Shown: in pieces, positions 1-5,253 of the stretch
Layout of the letters: each line of letters begins with the position of its first letter
How positions within the stretch are numbered: the first letter of the stretch is position 1
From: Bacillota bacterium
Lineage (GTDB): Bacteria; Bacillota_E; Symbiobacteriia; Symbiobacteriales; Symbiobacteriaceae
DNA: 14,044 nucleotides
NCBI GenBank assembly: GCA_003242675.1
Contig: QGVE01000065.1
Location: 1 to 14,044 of the forward strand
Reading direction: 5' to 3'
The notes under the pieces: model-generated
Told to the model about the DNA's origin: nothing
The model's database searches: none
The model's input: the letters and a program-made list of their open reading frames with translations, nothing else
Made by a program: the position numbers and the translations under genes

Positions 1-104
1 GCCGCACGCAGGGGCGCAGCAACCCGGCGTGAGCCGCGCGCATACCCAGATATTGGCATCTGCGTTGTGCCGCATCTCTTGCAGCCAGGCGCATAGGGTA
101 CAGT

Positions 105-171
105 GAGACCCCCGACAGGCACAGGTCGCACGGGCCGCAAGGCCGACTGACCGGCGCCGCCTGGGGGTCTC
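105..171. repeat. Structured repeat core, copy 1 (67 nt)
   Basis: The core is bounded by a perfect 9-bp inverted repeat, GAGACCCCC (105-113) and GGGGGTCTC (163-171). Inside it AGGC (117-120) can pair with GCCT (159-162), GGTC (124-127) with GACC (149-152), and GGCC (133-136) with GGCC (141-144), closing a GCAA loop (137-140) of the GNRA type. No T-run follows on either strand, so it does not look like an intrinsic terminator. It could be a structured RNA, a palindromic mobile repeat or a protein-binding DNA element; I do not recognise a named family. Confidence 0.7.
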
Positions 172-258
172 GTCGTGCCTGGCGAGAGCTGCGTCAGCTC
201 CAGCTTTTGGCATTCGATTTCGCTGCATATCTTGGTGCGCGGCGCATACAATACCAGC

Positions 259-325
259 GAGACCCCCGACAGGCACAGGTCGCACTGGCTGCAAAGCCGA
301 CCGACCGCCGCCACCAGGGGGTCTC
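259..325. repeat. Structured repeat core, copy 2 (67 nt)
   Basis: Same length as copy 1 and identical at 60 of 67 positions by eye. The 9-bp ends (259-267 and 317-325) and the GGTC/GACC pairing (278-281 with 303-306) are unchanged. The inner stem is GGCT (287-290) and AGCC (295-298) around the same GCAA loop. The closing pair is therefore C-G in copy 1 and U-A in copy 2, a compensatory double change. The AGGC/GCCT pairing of copy 1 is lost here (ACCA at 313-316). The element ends 18 bp before the promoter motif at 344. Confidence 0.7.
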
Positions 326-343
326 GTCGCGCGCCTGACTAAT

Positions 344-352
344 TGTTATACT
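344..352 (+). promoter_or_regulatory. Extended -10 promoter for the MBL-fold hydrolase
   Basis: TGT followed directly by TATACT (347-352) fits the extended -10 pattern TGnTATAAT with one mismatch. No good -35 hexamer lies 16-18 bp upstream (the 17-bp position reads TCGTCG), which extended -10 promoters tolerate. Transcription would start near 359, downstream of both structured repeats, so from this promoter they would not be in the mRNA leader. Confidence 0.5.
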
Positions 353-371
353 CATGAAGTGCAATCACCAA

Positions 372-393
372 GGCCCGTTTCGTGAAACGCGCC
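372..393 (+). promoter_or_regulatory. Inverted repeat in the leader of the MBL-fold gene
   Basis: CGTTTC (376-381) and GAAACG (384-389) are separated by two bases, with an outer GGC/GCC pairing possible. It sits between the predicted transcription start and the ribosome binding site at 399-405. It could be an operator or a small leader hairpin; no regulator is identified. Confidence 0.3.
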
Positions 394-414
394 AGAACAG
401 GGGAGTTGTCCACC

Positions 415-1281
415 ATGTCGCGGAACTTGCGGATCGAGCAGTTTCTTCCCGCCGTAACCCTCGTCACCCGACCGCTCCCGGGAAGCGCGGACTTCCCCGT
501 GACCGCGGCGATGGTGACTGGCAGGCGGCACCGGGTGGTGGTCGACACCCTGATCCGCCCGGCCGACATGGCCCGGTTCGCCGGGGCGACCCTGGTCGTC
601 TACACCCACTTCGACTGGGACCACTGCTGGGGCACCGGCGCTTTTCCGGGCGTGCCGGTGCTCGGCCACCGGATGACCCGGGAGCGGCTGACGGCCCCGG
701 AGGCCGCGGCGTTCCTGGAAGAGATGCGGGCGAAGAATCCCGCGGACTTCGAGGGGAGCCGCATCATTCCCCCGGACATCACTTTCGGGGACCGCCTCAC
801 CATCGACGCCGGCGGCCTGACCCTGGAACTGCACCACCTGCCCGGGCACACCGCCGACTCGGCCGTGGTGCATGTGCCCGAGCTGGGGCTGCTGCTGGCC
901 GGCGATGCCGTGGAGGCGCCTCTGCCGACCCTGAGTGAGCCGGGGCACATCCAGGTCTGGGCGAGGGCCCTGCGCACGTGGGCCCGGGCCGGCCTGCGGC
1001 ACGTGGTCCCGGGACACGGCCGGCCCGGCGGGCCCGAGCTGCTGGAGGCCAACGCGGAGTACATCGAGCGAGTCCTCGAAGCCGCCGAAGACGGCCTGGC
1101 AAAGGGGCTGTCCCCGGCGGAGATCGCCGCGGGGCTGCCCCTGACCGCGGTGATCCCTGCGGAGGCGGCCGCCCACCTGCCTCCCTACTACCGGCAGCAG
1201 CACGAGGCCAACCTCGCGGCGGCGGTCGTCGAACTACAGGCGGCTGCACGGGGGACCCCGCCCGACCAGGCGGGACGCTGA
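415..1281 (+). CDS. MBL-fold metallo-hydrolase
   Basis: A 288-residue protein of the metallo-beta-lactamase superfamily (glyoxalase II-like branch, COG0491 type), probably a cytoplasmic metal-dependent hydrolase of unknown substrate. Visible motifs: T-H65-F-D67-W-D69-H70 (the HxHxDH metal motif with the second His replaced by Asp), HLPGH145TADS, GD164AVE and PGH201G. These cover the usual ligands for two metals, with D67 in place of one His. No signal peptide is seen. I chose the ATG at 415 because AGGGGAG (399-405) lies 9 nt upstream; an in-frame GTG at 382 would add 11 residues but sits inside the leader inverted repeat. The gene is alone on its strand, converging on the tRNA operon. Family assignment is firm; the substrate cannot be told. 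Confidence 0.9.
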   Translation: MSRNLRIEQFLPAVTLVTRPLPGSADFPVTAAMVTGRRHRVVVDTLIRPADMARFAGATLVVYTHFDWDHCWGTGAFPGVPVLGHRMTRERLTAPEAAAFLEEMRAKNPADFEGSRIIPPDITFGDRLTIDAGGLTLELHHLPGHTADSAVVHVPELGLLLAGDAVEAPLPTLSEPGHIQVWARALRTWARAGLRHVVPGHGRPGGPELLEANAEYIERVLEAAEDGLAKGLSPAEIAAGLPLTAVIPAEAAAHLPPYYRQQHEANLAAAVVELQAAARGTPPDQAGR

Positions 1282-1320
1282 CGGACGCGGGCCCAACGGA
1301 CACCGCGGGTACCACCCGGA

Positions 1321-1367
1321 AACGAAACAATAAACCGCAGGCGGAGCCGCATCCGGCTCCGCCTGCG
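1321..1367 (-). terminator. Intrinsic terminator of the tRNA operon
   Basis: A perfect 14-bp stem (1336-1349 with 1354-1367) encloses a 4-nt loop. On the minus strand it follows the tRNA-Leu CCA end by 7 nt and is followed by a T-rich tract (complement of 1321-1335, reading TTTATTGTTT). On the plus strand the bases after the stem are not T-rich enough to call a terminator for the MBL-fold gene, although the hairpin may help stop it. Confidence 0.85.
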
Positions 1368-1374
1368 CGTGTGT

Positions 1375-1459
1375 TGGTGTCGGAGGCGGGACTTGAACCC
1401 GCACGGGAAACCCCATACGCCCCTCAAACGTACGCGTCTGCCAATTCCGCCACTCCGAC
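1375..1459 (-). tRNA. tRNA-Leu (GAG)
   Basis: 85 nt including an encoded CCA (TGG at 1375-1377 on the plus strand). Acceptor stem GTCGGAG pairs with CTCCGAC; the T arm is GCGGG-TTCAAGT-CCCGC; a long variable arm is present, as expected for a class II tRNA. Anticodon stem TACGT/GCGTA carries loop TTGAGGG, giving anticodon GAG, which reads CUC and CUU. It is the last gene of a three-tRNA operon, directly before the terminator. Confidence 0.95.
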
Positions 1460-1476
1460 AGCGATGTTCGGGAATT

Positions 1477-1509
1477 GCCCCCGGCCACGCGGCCAGCGTG
1501 TCCGGGGGC
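1477..1509 (-). other. Hairpin spacer between tRNA-Val and tRNA-Leu
   Basis: An 8-bp perfect outer stem (GCCCCCGG at 1477-1484, CCGGGGGC at 1502-1509) and an inner 5-bp stem (CACGC/GCGTG) fill most of the 55-nt gap between the two tRNAs, whereas the Tyr-Val gap is only 6 nt. No T-run follows on the minus strand, so it is more likely a processing or protective stem than a terminator. Confidence 0.6.
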
Positions 1510-1514
1510 GATGG

Positions 1515-1589
1515 TGGTGGGCGGTACTGGGATCGAACCAGTGACCCCTTGCGTGTGAAGCAAGTGCTCTCCCGCTGAGCTAACCGCCC
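1515..1589 (-). tRNA. tRNA-Val (CAC)
   Basis: 75 nt with encoded CCA (1515-1517). Acceptor GGGCGGT pairs with ACCGCCC, T arm is ACTGG-TTCGATC-CCAGT, anticodon stem CTTGC/GCAAG with loop TTCACAC, anticodon CAC reading GUG. A dedicated CAC isoacceptor fits a GC-rich genome that uses GUG heavily. It is the middle gene of the Tyr-Val-Leu operon. Confidence 0.95.
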
Positions 1590-1595
1590 GTATGT

Positions 1596-1682
1596 TGGTG
1601 GGGAGAGGAGGATTCGAACCTCCGAAGCGGTTGACGCAGCTGATTTACAGTCAGCCCCCTTTGGCCTCTTGGGTATCTCCCC
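1596..1682 (-). tRNA. tRNA-Tyr (GTA)
   Basis: 87 nt with encoded CCA (1596-1598). Acceptor GGGGAGA pairs with TCTCCCC, T arm is GGAGG-TTCGAAT-CCTCC, a long variable arm is present as in bacterial tyrosine tRNAs, and the anticodon loop CTGTAAA gives GTA. It is the first gene of the operon. Confidence 0.95.
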
Positions 1683-1696
1683 ACTCGCAGAATGAT

Positions 1697-1725
1697 ATGT
1701 TACACGAAGATCCACTCGGGTTCAA
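1697..1725 (-). promoter_or_regulatory. Promoter of the tRNA operon
   Basis: On the minus strand TTGAAC (1720-1725) and TAACAT (1697-1702) are separated by 17 bp. Transcription would start about 7 nt later, just before the 5' end of tRNA-Tyr at 1682. A perfect TTGACA is also present at 1727-1732, but 24 bp from this -10, so it is probably not the -35 in use. Confidence 0.6.
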
Positions 1726-1771
1726 GTGTCAATCGCGCGCAATGGCGGGCGGAAAATCCAGCACGCCGGCA

Positions 1772-1800
1772 AGAGTTTTGTCCGGAAGCGGCGAAACTCT
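1772..1800 (+). promoter_or_regulatory. Inverted repeat upstream of the acyl-CoA dehydrogenase
   Basis: AGAGTTT (1772-1778) and AAACTCT (1794-1800) form a perfect 7-bp inverted repeat separated by 15 bases, ending 8 bp before the ribosome binding site at 1808. It could be an operator or an mRNA hairpin. No regulator is encoded nearby. Confidence 0.3.
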
Positions 1801-1820
1801 CGCCAACGGAGGTGAAATCG

Positions 1821-3050
1821 GTGACACTCGGCCCCTGGTTCTTCGGTCAGACCGCGGTCGACTGGCAGGCCTATGCGATGGCCGACGACCTGGCTGACCG
1901 GTTCGCACAGACCGCAGCAGAGTACGACCGCACCGGCACTTTCCCCTTCGCGCACTTCGAGGCCCTGCGGGAGCGCGGCTACCTTGCGCTGACCGTCCCC
2001 CGCGAATACGGCGGCCTCGGCGCCGGCGTACATGCGCTGGTCTTCGCGCAGGAGCGGCTCGCCCAGGGCGACGGATCCACCGCCCTGGCCGTGGGCTGGC
2101 ACCTCTACGTCATCGGCAAGCAGGCGGCCAGCCGGACCTGGCCCGAGGACGTGCGCAGGCGGCTGTTCGGTGAGGTCGTGACCGAAGGGGCGCTCCTCAA
2201 CGCCTGCGCCTCGGAGCCCGAGACCGGCAGCCCGAGCCGCGGCGGCCTGCCGCGCACCACGGCGCGCCGGCTCCCCGACGGCTCGTGGGTGCTCCGCGGC
2301 CGCAAGAACTTCACGACGCTGGCCCCGATCCTCCGGTACTTCCTGGTCTCCGCGACGCTGGAGGGCACCGAGGAGGCCGCGTGGTTCCTGGTGCCGCGGG
2401 AGTCGCCGGGACTCCGCATCGCGGAGACCTGGGACTCCCTGGGAATGCGGGCGACGGGCAGCCACGACCTGTGGCTGGAGGAGGTCCACGTGCCCGCCGG
2501 CGCCCTGCTGGAGTCGGCGCAGGACCGGAGCGGCGCCCGCACCGAGGGCTGGCTGCTCCATGTGCCCGCGGTGTACCTGGGCATCGCCCAGGCCGCCCGG
2601 GACTTCGCGGTCAAGTATGCCGTCGAGCGGCGCACGGTCAACCCGCCCGGGCACCCGGAGCCGGCCTCGCGCCTGGCCGACCGGCCCCACGTTCAGCGGC
2701 TGATCGGCGAGATGGACCTGGCCCTGCTGCCGGCCCGCCACCTGCTGATGGGCCTGGCCCGCCAGTGGGACGAACACCCCGAGTGGCGCGCGCAGATGGT
2801 CAGCGCGGTCGCCGCCTGCAAGCCCTTCGTGGTCGAGACCGCCCTGGGCGTGGTGGACCGGGCGATGCGGATCGCCGGCGGCGCCAGCCTCTCCCGCTCG
2901 CTCCCGCTGGAGCGCTTCTACCGGGACGTCCGGGCCGGACTGCACAATCCGCCCATGGAGGACGTGGTGCTGAACACCCTGGCCCGGGCCGCGATCGCGC
3001 GGGCGGAAGCGGGCGACGAGGAGGGGCCTGCCACCCGCACTCCGCCGTAA
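1821..3050 (+). CDS. Acyl-CoA dehydrogenase-family flavoprotein
   Basis: A 409-residue FAD-dependent protein with the three-part acyl-CoA dehydrogenase layout: N-terminal helical domain (LTVPREYGGLG, 57-67), central beta domain (CASEPETGSP, 129-138; SLGMRATGSHDL, 206-217) and C-terminal helical domain (IAGGASLSRSLPLERFYRDVRAG, 351-373). Length is normal for the family (380-410). The stretch after YRDVRAG reads LHNPPMED, so I see no glutamate at the usual place of the MCAD-type catalytic base; the isovaleryl-CoA-type alternative site is not obvious either. The substrate is therefore uncertain and a flavin monooxygenase or other divergent role is possible. The GTG at 1821 is chosen because GGAGG (1808-1812) lies 8 nt upstream; an ATG at 1692 would run through the tRNA promoter. 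The gene is monocistronic and ends at a convergent terminator. Confidence 0.85.
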   Translation: MTLGPWFFGQTAVDWQAYAMADDLADRFAQTAAEYDRTGTFPFAHFEALRERGYLALTVPREYGGLGAGVHALVFAQERLAQGDGSTALAVGWHLYVIGKQAASRTWPEDVRRRLFGEVVTEGALLNACASEPETGSPSRGGLPRTTARRLPDGSWVLRGRKNFTTLAPILRYFLVSATLEGTEEAAWFLVPRESPGLRIAETWDSLGMRATGSHDLWLEEVHVPAGALLESAQDRSGARTEGWLLHVPAVYLGIAQAARDFAVKYAVERRTVNPPGHPEPASRLADRPHVQRLIGEMDLALLPARHLLMGLARQWDEHPEWRAQMVSAVAACKPFVVETALGVVDRAMRIAGGASLSRSLPLERFYRDVRAGLHNPPMEDVVLNTLARAAIARAEAGDEEGPATRTPP

Positions 3051-3080
3051 GGCCGGCAGCGCCGGATCCGCCGGCTGCAG

Positions 3081-3158
3081 GGCAGGGGATCGCGCGGCCG
3101 GGGAGCGACCAGGCCGCAAGGCAGGGGATGCCGCGGGAGAGCGGCCAGAAGCCCGCAA
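3081..3158. repeat. Two imperfect 39-bp direct repeats
   Basis: Both 39-nt units (3081-3119 and 3120-3158) begin GGCAGGGGAT and end CCGCAA, with shuffled GC-rich sequence between. They lie in the 3' untranslated stretch between the acyl-CoA dehydrogenase stop codon and its terminator. No coding role is apparent. Confidence 0.5.
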
Positions 3159-3163
3159 GCGTT

Positions 3164-3190
3164 AAGAGGGGGCGCCTGCCCCCTCTTCTT
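3164..3190. terminator. Terminator between convergent genes
   Basis: AAGAGGGGGC (3164-3173) and GCCCCCTCTT (3178-3187) form a 10-bp stem around a 4-nt loop. On the plus strand T-rich bases close the stem and continue (CTTCTT). It sits 2-4 bp past the phoU stop codon on the minus strand and 113 bp past the acyl-CoA dehydrogenase stop, so it can serve both. Confidence 0.75.
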
Positions 3191-3191
3191 G

Positions 3192-3845
3192 CTACGTATT
3201 CAGGTCGTTCAGCTCGCCGGTGAGCTGGTAGATGATCCACTCCCCCAGGTTCGTGGCGTGGTCGCCGATCCGCTCCAGCCAGCCGGCGACGTGGAGCAGG
3301 TAGGTCGCCTGCCGCACGACCTTGGGATCCCGCTCCATCATCTCCACCAGCTCGTCGAAGACCGCCTTGTACAGGGCGTCCATCTCGTGGTCCCGGGCGA
3401 TCATGGCGCGCGCCGCGCCCTCGTCTTGCCGGACGAACGCCTCCAGGGCCTCCCGCAACATCTCCTGCGCCAGGGCCGCCATGCGGGGGATGTCGATGAG
3501 GGGCTTGATCAGGGGCTCGCCGGCGAGCTTCAGCGTCACCTCGGCGATGTCGGTGGCGTGGTCGGCTACCCGCTCGAGGTCGGTGACCACCTTGAGGCTG
3601 GAACCCACGGTGCGCAGGTCGCGGGCCATGGGCTGCTGCAGGGCCATGATCTGCAGGCAGCGCTTCTCAATGGCGATCAGCATCCGGTCGACCTCGTCGT
3701 CCCGGTCGATCACCTGCTGCGCCAGGGCCGTGTCCTGCTGCGCCAGGGAGCGCACCGCCTGCTCCACCATTTCGCTCACCAGCTGCCCCATCCGCAGGAC
3801 CTGCCGATTCAGGTCCATGAGCTGAGTCTCGAGCGCGCTGCGCAC
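3192..3845 (-). CDS. phoU: PhoU-family phosphate regulator
   Basis: A 217-residue, all-helical cytoplasmic protein of the PhoU family, which damps phosphate signalling and phosphate uptake through the Pst transporter and the PhoR kinase. The two PhoU repeats each carry the metal-binding motif: DLERVADHATDIAE (89-102) and WLERIGDHATNLGEW (189-203). ALQQPMARDLR (68-78) is also typical. Length matches the family (about 215-240). The GTG start at 3845 is supported by GGGGGAG 8 nt upstream. It is preceded by a 49-residue gene with a 34-nt gap, probably co-transcribed. No pst genes or two-component genes are in the window, so it may be a solitary copy. Confidence 0.95.
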   Translation of the reverse strand: MRSALETQLMDLNRQVLRMGQLVSEMVEQAVRSLAQQDTALAQQVIDRDDEVDRMLIAIEKRCLQIMALQQPMARDLRTVGSSLKVVTDLERVADHATDIAEVTLKLAGEPLIKPLIDIPRMAALAQEMLREALEAFVRQDEGAARAMIARDHEMDALYKAVFDELVEMMERDPKVVRQATYLLHVAGWLERIGDHATNLGEWIIYQLTGELNDLNT

Positions 3846-3879
3846 GCCACCTACTCCCCCTTTCCAACCGCCCGGCGCC

Positions 3880-4029
3880 TCAGTCCAGCTGCTCCAGCCC
3901 TGCGGCGCGCAGGATCTCCTCGATCAAGTGCTCTTCTGTGTGGATCTGGGGGCACTTGTCGGCGGGACGCTCCGTCTCCGGAGCGGCCGCCTGCGGCTGC
4001 TTCTTCGTAGTATGCATATTGGCGTGCAT
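3880..4029 (-). CDS. Small hypothetical protein upstream of phoU
   Basis: A 49-residue soluble protein that I do not recognise. The N-terminal half is polar and flexible (MHANMHTTKKQPQ, then Ala/Pro/Glu-rich); the C-terminal half looks helical and acidic (TEEHLIEEILRAAGLEQLD), with one Cys-Pro at 26-27. The start at 4029 is supported by a purine-rich site, AGGAGG (4038-4043), 8 nt upstream. The reading frame stays open upstream to 4143, but that would run through the terminator hairpin and the 5' part would be non-conserved-looking, so the short form is preferred. It sits just after an intrinsic terminator and just before phoU, so its expression may depend on read-through or an unseen promoter; TTGACA at 4056-4061 has no matching -10. 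Confidence 0.6.
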   Translation of the reverse strand: MHANMHTTKKQPQAAAPETERPADKCPQIHTEEHLIEEILRAAGLEQLD

Positions 4030-4075
4030 GTCTCTCTCCTCCTCTCCTGTTGTCTTGTCAAGCCCGATGAGGTTG

Positions 4076-4105
4076 AAAAAAGGAACCCCGGAACGCACCG
4101 GGGTT
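4076..4105 (-). terminator. Intrinsic terminator upstream of the 49-residue gene
   Basis: AACCCCGG and CCGGGGTT (4084-4091, 4098-4105) form an 8-bp stem with a 6-nt loop. On the minus strand six T follow closely (complement of 4076-4081). It ends the short unit started by the promoter at 4189-4217 and stands between that promoter and the 49-residue gene plus phoU, so it could also act as an attenuator. Confidence 0.85.
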
Positions 4106-4182
4106 GCTGCAGTCAAGCCTTGCCTGACCCAACGTCCTCGCACTGCTGCGTGCGGATGCTGCGCGGGCTTGCCGCTCCTGTT
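4076..4182 (-). ncRNA. Candidate small RNA or attenuated leader (~105 nt)
   Basis: The stretch runs from a predicted start about 7 nt after a perfect TATAAT to an intrinsic terminator. On the minus strand it can form three successive hairpins: CGCAC/GTGCG with a 6-nt loop, GTCAGGC/GCTTGAC with a 3-nt loop (one G-U pair), and the terminator stem. I find no short ORF with a ribosome binding site confined to it. It lacks the conserved GGAAGGAAGCAGCC-type core of SRP RNA and does not look like 6S, tmRNA or a named riboswitch. Because a 49-residue gene and phoU lie just downstream, a phosphate- or stress-related leader is the main alternative; I saw no convincing antiterminator pairing. Confidence 0.5.
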
Positions 4183-4188
4183 CTCTTG

Positions 4189-4217
4189 ATTATACGCGCG
4201 CGAGGCGTCGCGCGCAA
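4189..4217 (-). promoter_or_regulatory. Sigma-A-type promoter of the small-RNA-like unit
   Basis: On the minus strand TTGCGC (4212-4217) and a perfect TATAAT (4189-4194) are 17 bp apart. This is the best -10 hexamer in the window. It lies 17 bp beyond the stop codon of the 40-residue membrane protein. Confidence 0.7.
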
Positions 4218-4233
4218 GACCGGTTTTGCGCGG

Positions 4234-4356
4234 CTACGGCAGCATCCACTCGCTGATCAGCCAGAACGCCAGCGTGAAGAGCCCGAAGCCCAGCAGCGTG
4301 ATGATCAGCCCGACCACGGCGGGAGACTGATACCACTTGTTCCCGGTTCCTGCCAC
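4234..4356 (-). CDS. Small single-pass membrane protein (40 residues)
   Basis: Reading the minus strand from a GTG at 4356 gives MAGTGNKWYQ, then a hydrophobic stretch of about 22 residues (AVVGLIITLLGFGLFTLAFW, 13-32), then LISEWMLP and stop. GGGGGAG (4362-4368) lies 5 nt upstream of the start, supporting translation. The short polar N-terminus with Lys and the single helix suggest an inner-membrane protein; no family is recognised. It is the second gene after the 215-residue gene (75-nt gap). A TATATA at 4394-4399 is a possible -10 but has no good -35, so co-transcription with the upstream gene is equally likely. Confidence 0.65.
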   Translation of the reverse strand: MAGTGNKWYQSPAVVGLIITLLGFGLFTLAFWLISEWMLP

Positions 4357-4431
4357 AGCGGCTCCCCCTTGAGGATGTGCAAGGTCTGTCCGCTATATAG
4401 ACGCCGCGTGCGGCACCGGTGATATCGCGGG

Positions 4432-5079
4432 CTAGTAAACCAGCGCGGACACCGGAAGCCGGGGACCGGGCCGGAGCTTCGCCTCCATGCGGCCGGCAAC
4501 GTTGCGGTAGAACAGCCGGTTGACGACGCCGGCGACCATCGCCTCACGGGCCAGGTCGATCTGCGCGACCTCGGGGCCGTACAGCGCGCGCATCACGGCG
4601 GTCTGGCAGTCGGCCGAAGCGCCCTCCAGGTCGGCGCCCAGGGACCAGTCGAACTCCCCCGCCACCACAGGCTCACGGCCGGGCATCCGCCGCCACCGGG
4701 CCCGGTTGACCAGCCAGGCCGTCAGGGCCCGCCTCCCCACCGTGGGCTCGGAAAGCCGCCGGACGATCCCCTGCCGGAGCGGTTCGCCCACCGGGCCGTT
4801 GAGCACCGTCACGATGGTGCGCTGCAGTTCCTGAATCGAGGCCCGCCCGGCCAGCTTGAGGCACTCCTCGTTCACCGACATCACCAGCTCGACCGCGGGC
4901 TCGCCGTACCGGAGCATCAGGTTCGTGGCGATGAAGCCGGCGTTCTCCTCCAGCGCGTAGCCAGCCGAGGGCGGAGTCGGATTCGAGGCCCACTGCCAGA
5001 AGGCGTCGAGCACCCGCTCATCGTCCGCGTAGCGCTCCAGCGACCGCTGTACCAGCTCTCTGACCTCCGCGTTCTGCAT
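4432..5079 (-). CDS. Hypothetical protein, 215 residues
   Basis: I do not recognise this protein. It is soluble-looking, with no signal peptide or membrane segment, rich in helices, Arg and Glu/Ala, and starts MQNAEVRELVQRSLERYADD. The start at 5079 is supported by a G-rich site (GAGGGG) about 5-9 nt upstream; an in-frame ATG at 5127 would add 16 residues but has no such site. It is followed by the 40-residue membrane protein and preceded by the lipoprotein gene on the same strand (174-nt gap), so a shared function at the envelope is possible but unproven. Codon use and GC content match the neighbours, arguing for a real gene. Confidence 0.7.
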   Translation of the reverse strand: MQNAEVRELVQRSLERYADDERVLDAFWQWASNPTPPSAGYALEENAGFIATNLMLRYGEPAVELVMSVNEECLKLAGRASIQELQRTIVTVLNGPVGEPLRQGIVRRLSEPTVGRRALTAWLVNRARWRRMPGREPVVAGEFDWSLGADLEGASADCQTAVMRALYGPEVAQIDLAREAMVAGVVNRLFYRNVAGRMEAKLRPGPRLPVSALVY

Positions 5080-5108
5080 GGGAACCCCCCTCGGCCCCCA
5101 AGTATTGA

Positions 5109-5118
5109 CCAGATCTGG
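5109..5118. promoter_or_regulatory. Palindrome upstream of the 215-residue gene
   Basis: CCAGATCTGG is a perfect 10-bp palindrome 30 bp upstream of the ATG at 5079, in the 174-bp gap after the lipoprotein gene. It may be an operator. The rest of the gap holds an imperfect GC-rich hairpin (about 5120-5150) without a T-run and a direct repeat of GGGCCGGAA near 5210 and 5225; no promoter could be called. Confidence 0.25.
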
Positions 5119-5253
5119 GCCCCCCATACCCTGGGGCGTGGGTGGGGCTTCTGGGCACGTCTGTGCGCCATGCTATGCGGGCCGAAGGGTGGGCGTCCCG
5201 GCAGTCGGGCCGGAAATCCCTGGGGCCGGAAGCGGAGAAGGGCCGCCGGCGGA

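Larger units (their letters stand above)
53..335. repeat. Tandem pair of diverged ~154-bp units, non-coding
   Basis: Two units lie head to tail with a core offset of exactly 154 bp. Shared blocks outside the core include TTGGCAT (53 and 207), GCATnTCTTG (about 72 and 225) and GGCGCATA (88 and 241), with one-base indels between them. After the core both continue with GTCG and then GCCTG. The flanks are much more diverged than the cores. The period is not a multiple of three and no convincing ORF crosses it, so it is not a protein repeat. The first 50 bases of the window weakly resemble the end of a unit (GGCGTGAGCCGCG at 26-38 against GGCGAGAGCTGCG at 181-193), so the array may continue to the left. 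Confidence 0.75.

Noticed and set aside
105..325. CRISPR array or intrinsic terminators at the tandem repeats
   Set aside because: Only two copies, a core with internal palindrome and a long related spacer rather than unique spacers; no T-run on either strand.
352..1203. Minus-strand open frame opposite the MBL-fold gene
   Set aside because: Composition is an antisense shadow (Gly/Arg/Gln/His-rich), with no ribosome site or recognisable domain.
1295..1325. T-box-like sequence on the minus strand (GGGTGGTACC followed by CGCGG)
   Set aside because: It has one extra C relative to the conserved T-box core, lies beyond the tRNA terminator, and no minus-strand gene follows that it could control. 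Probably chance.
1727..1732. Perfect TTGACA as the -35 of the tRNA operon
   Set aside because: It is 24 bp from the only reasonable -10; the overlapping TTGAAC at 17 bp fits better.
4056..4061. TTGACA as the -35 of a promoter for the 49-residue gene
   Set aside because: No -10-like hexamer follows at 16-18 bp; that stretch is the purine-rich ribosome binding site.
4076..4182. SRP RNA (4.5S/6S-like) identity for the small-RNA-like unit
   Set aside because: GGTCAGG is present, but the conserved GGAAGCAG-type core is absent and the pairing does not fit.
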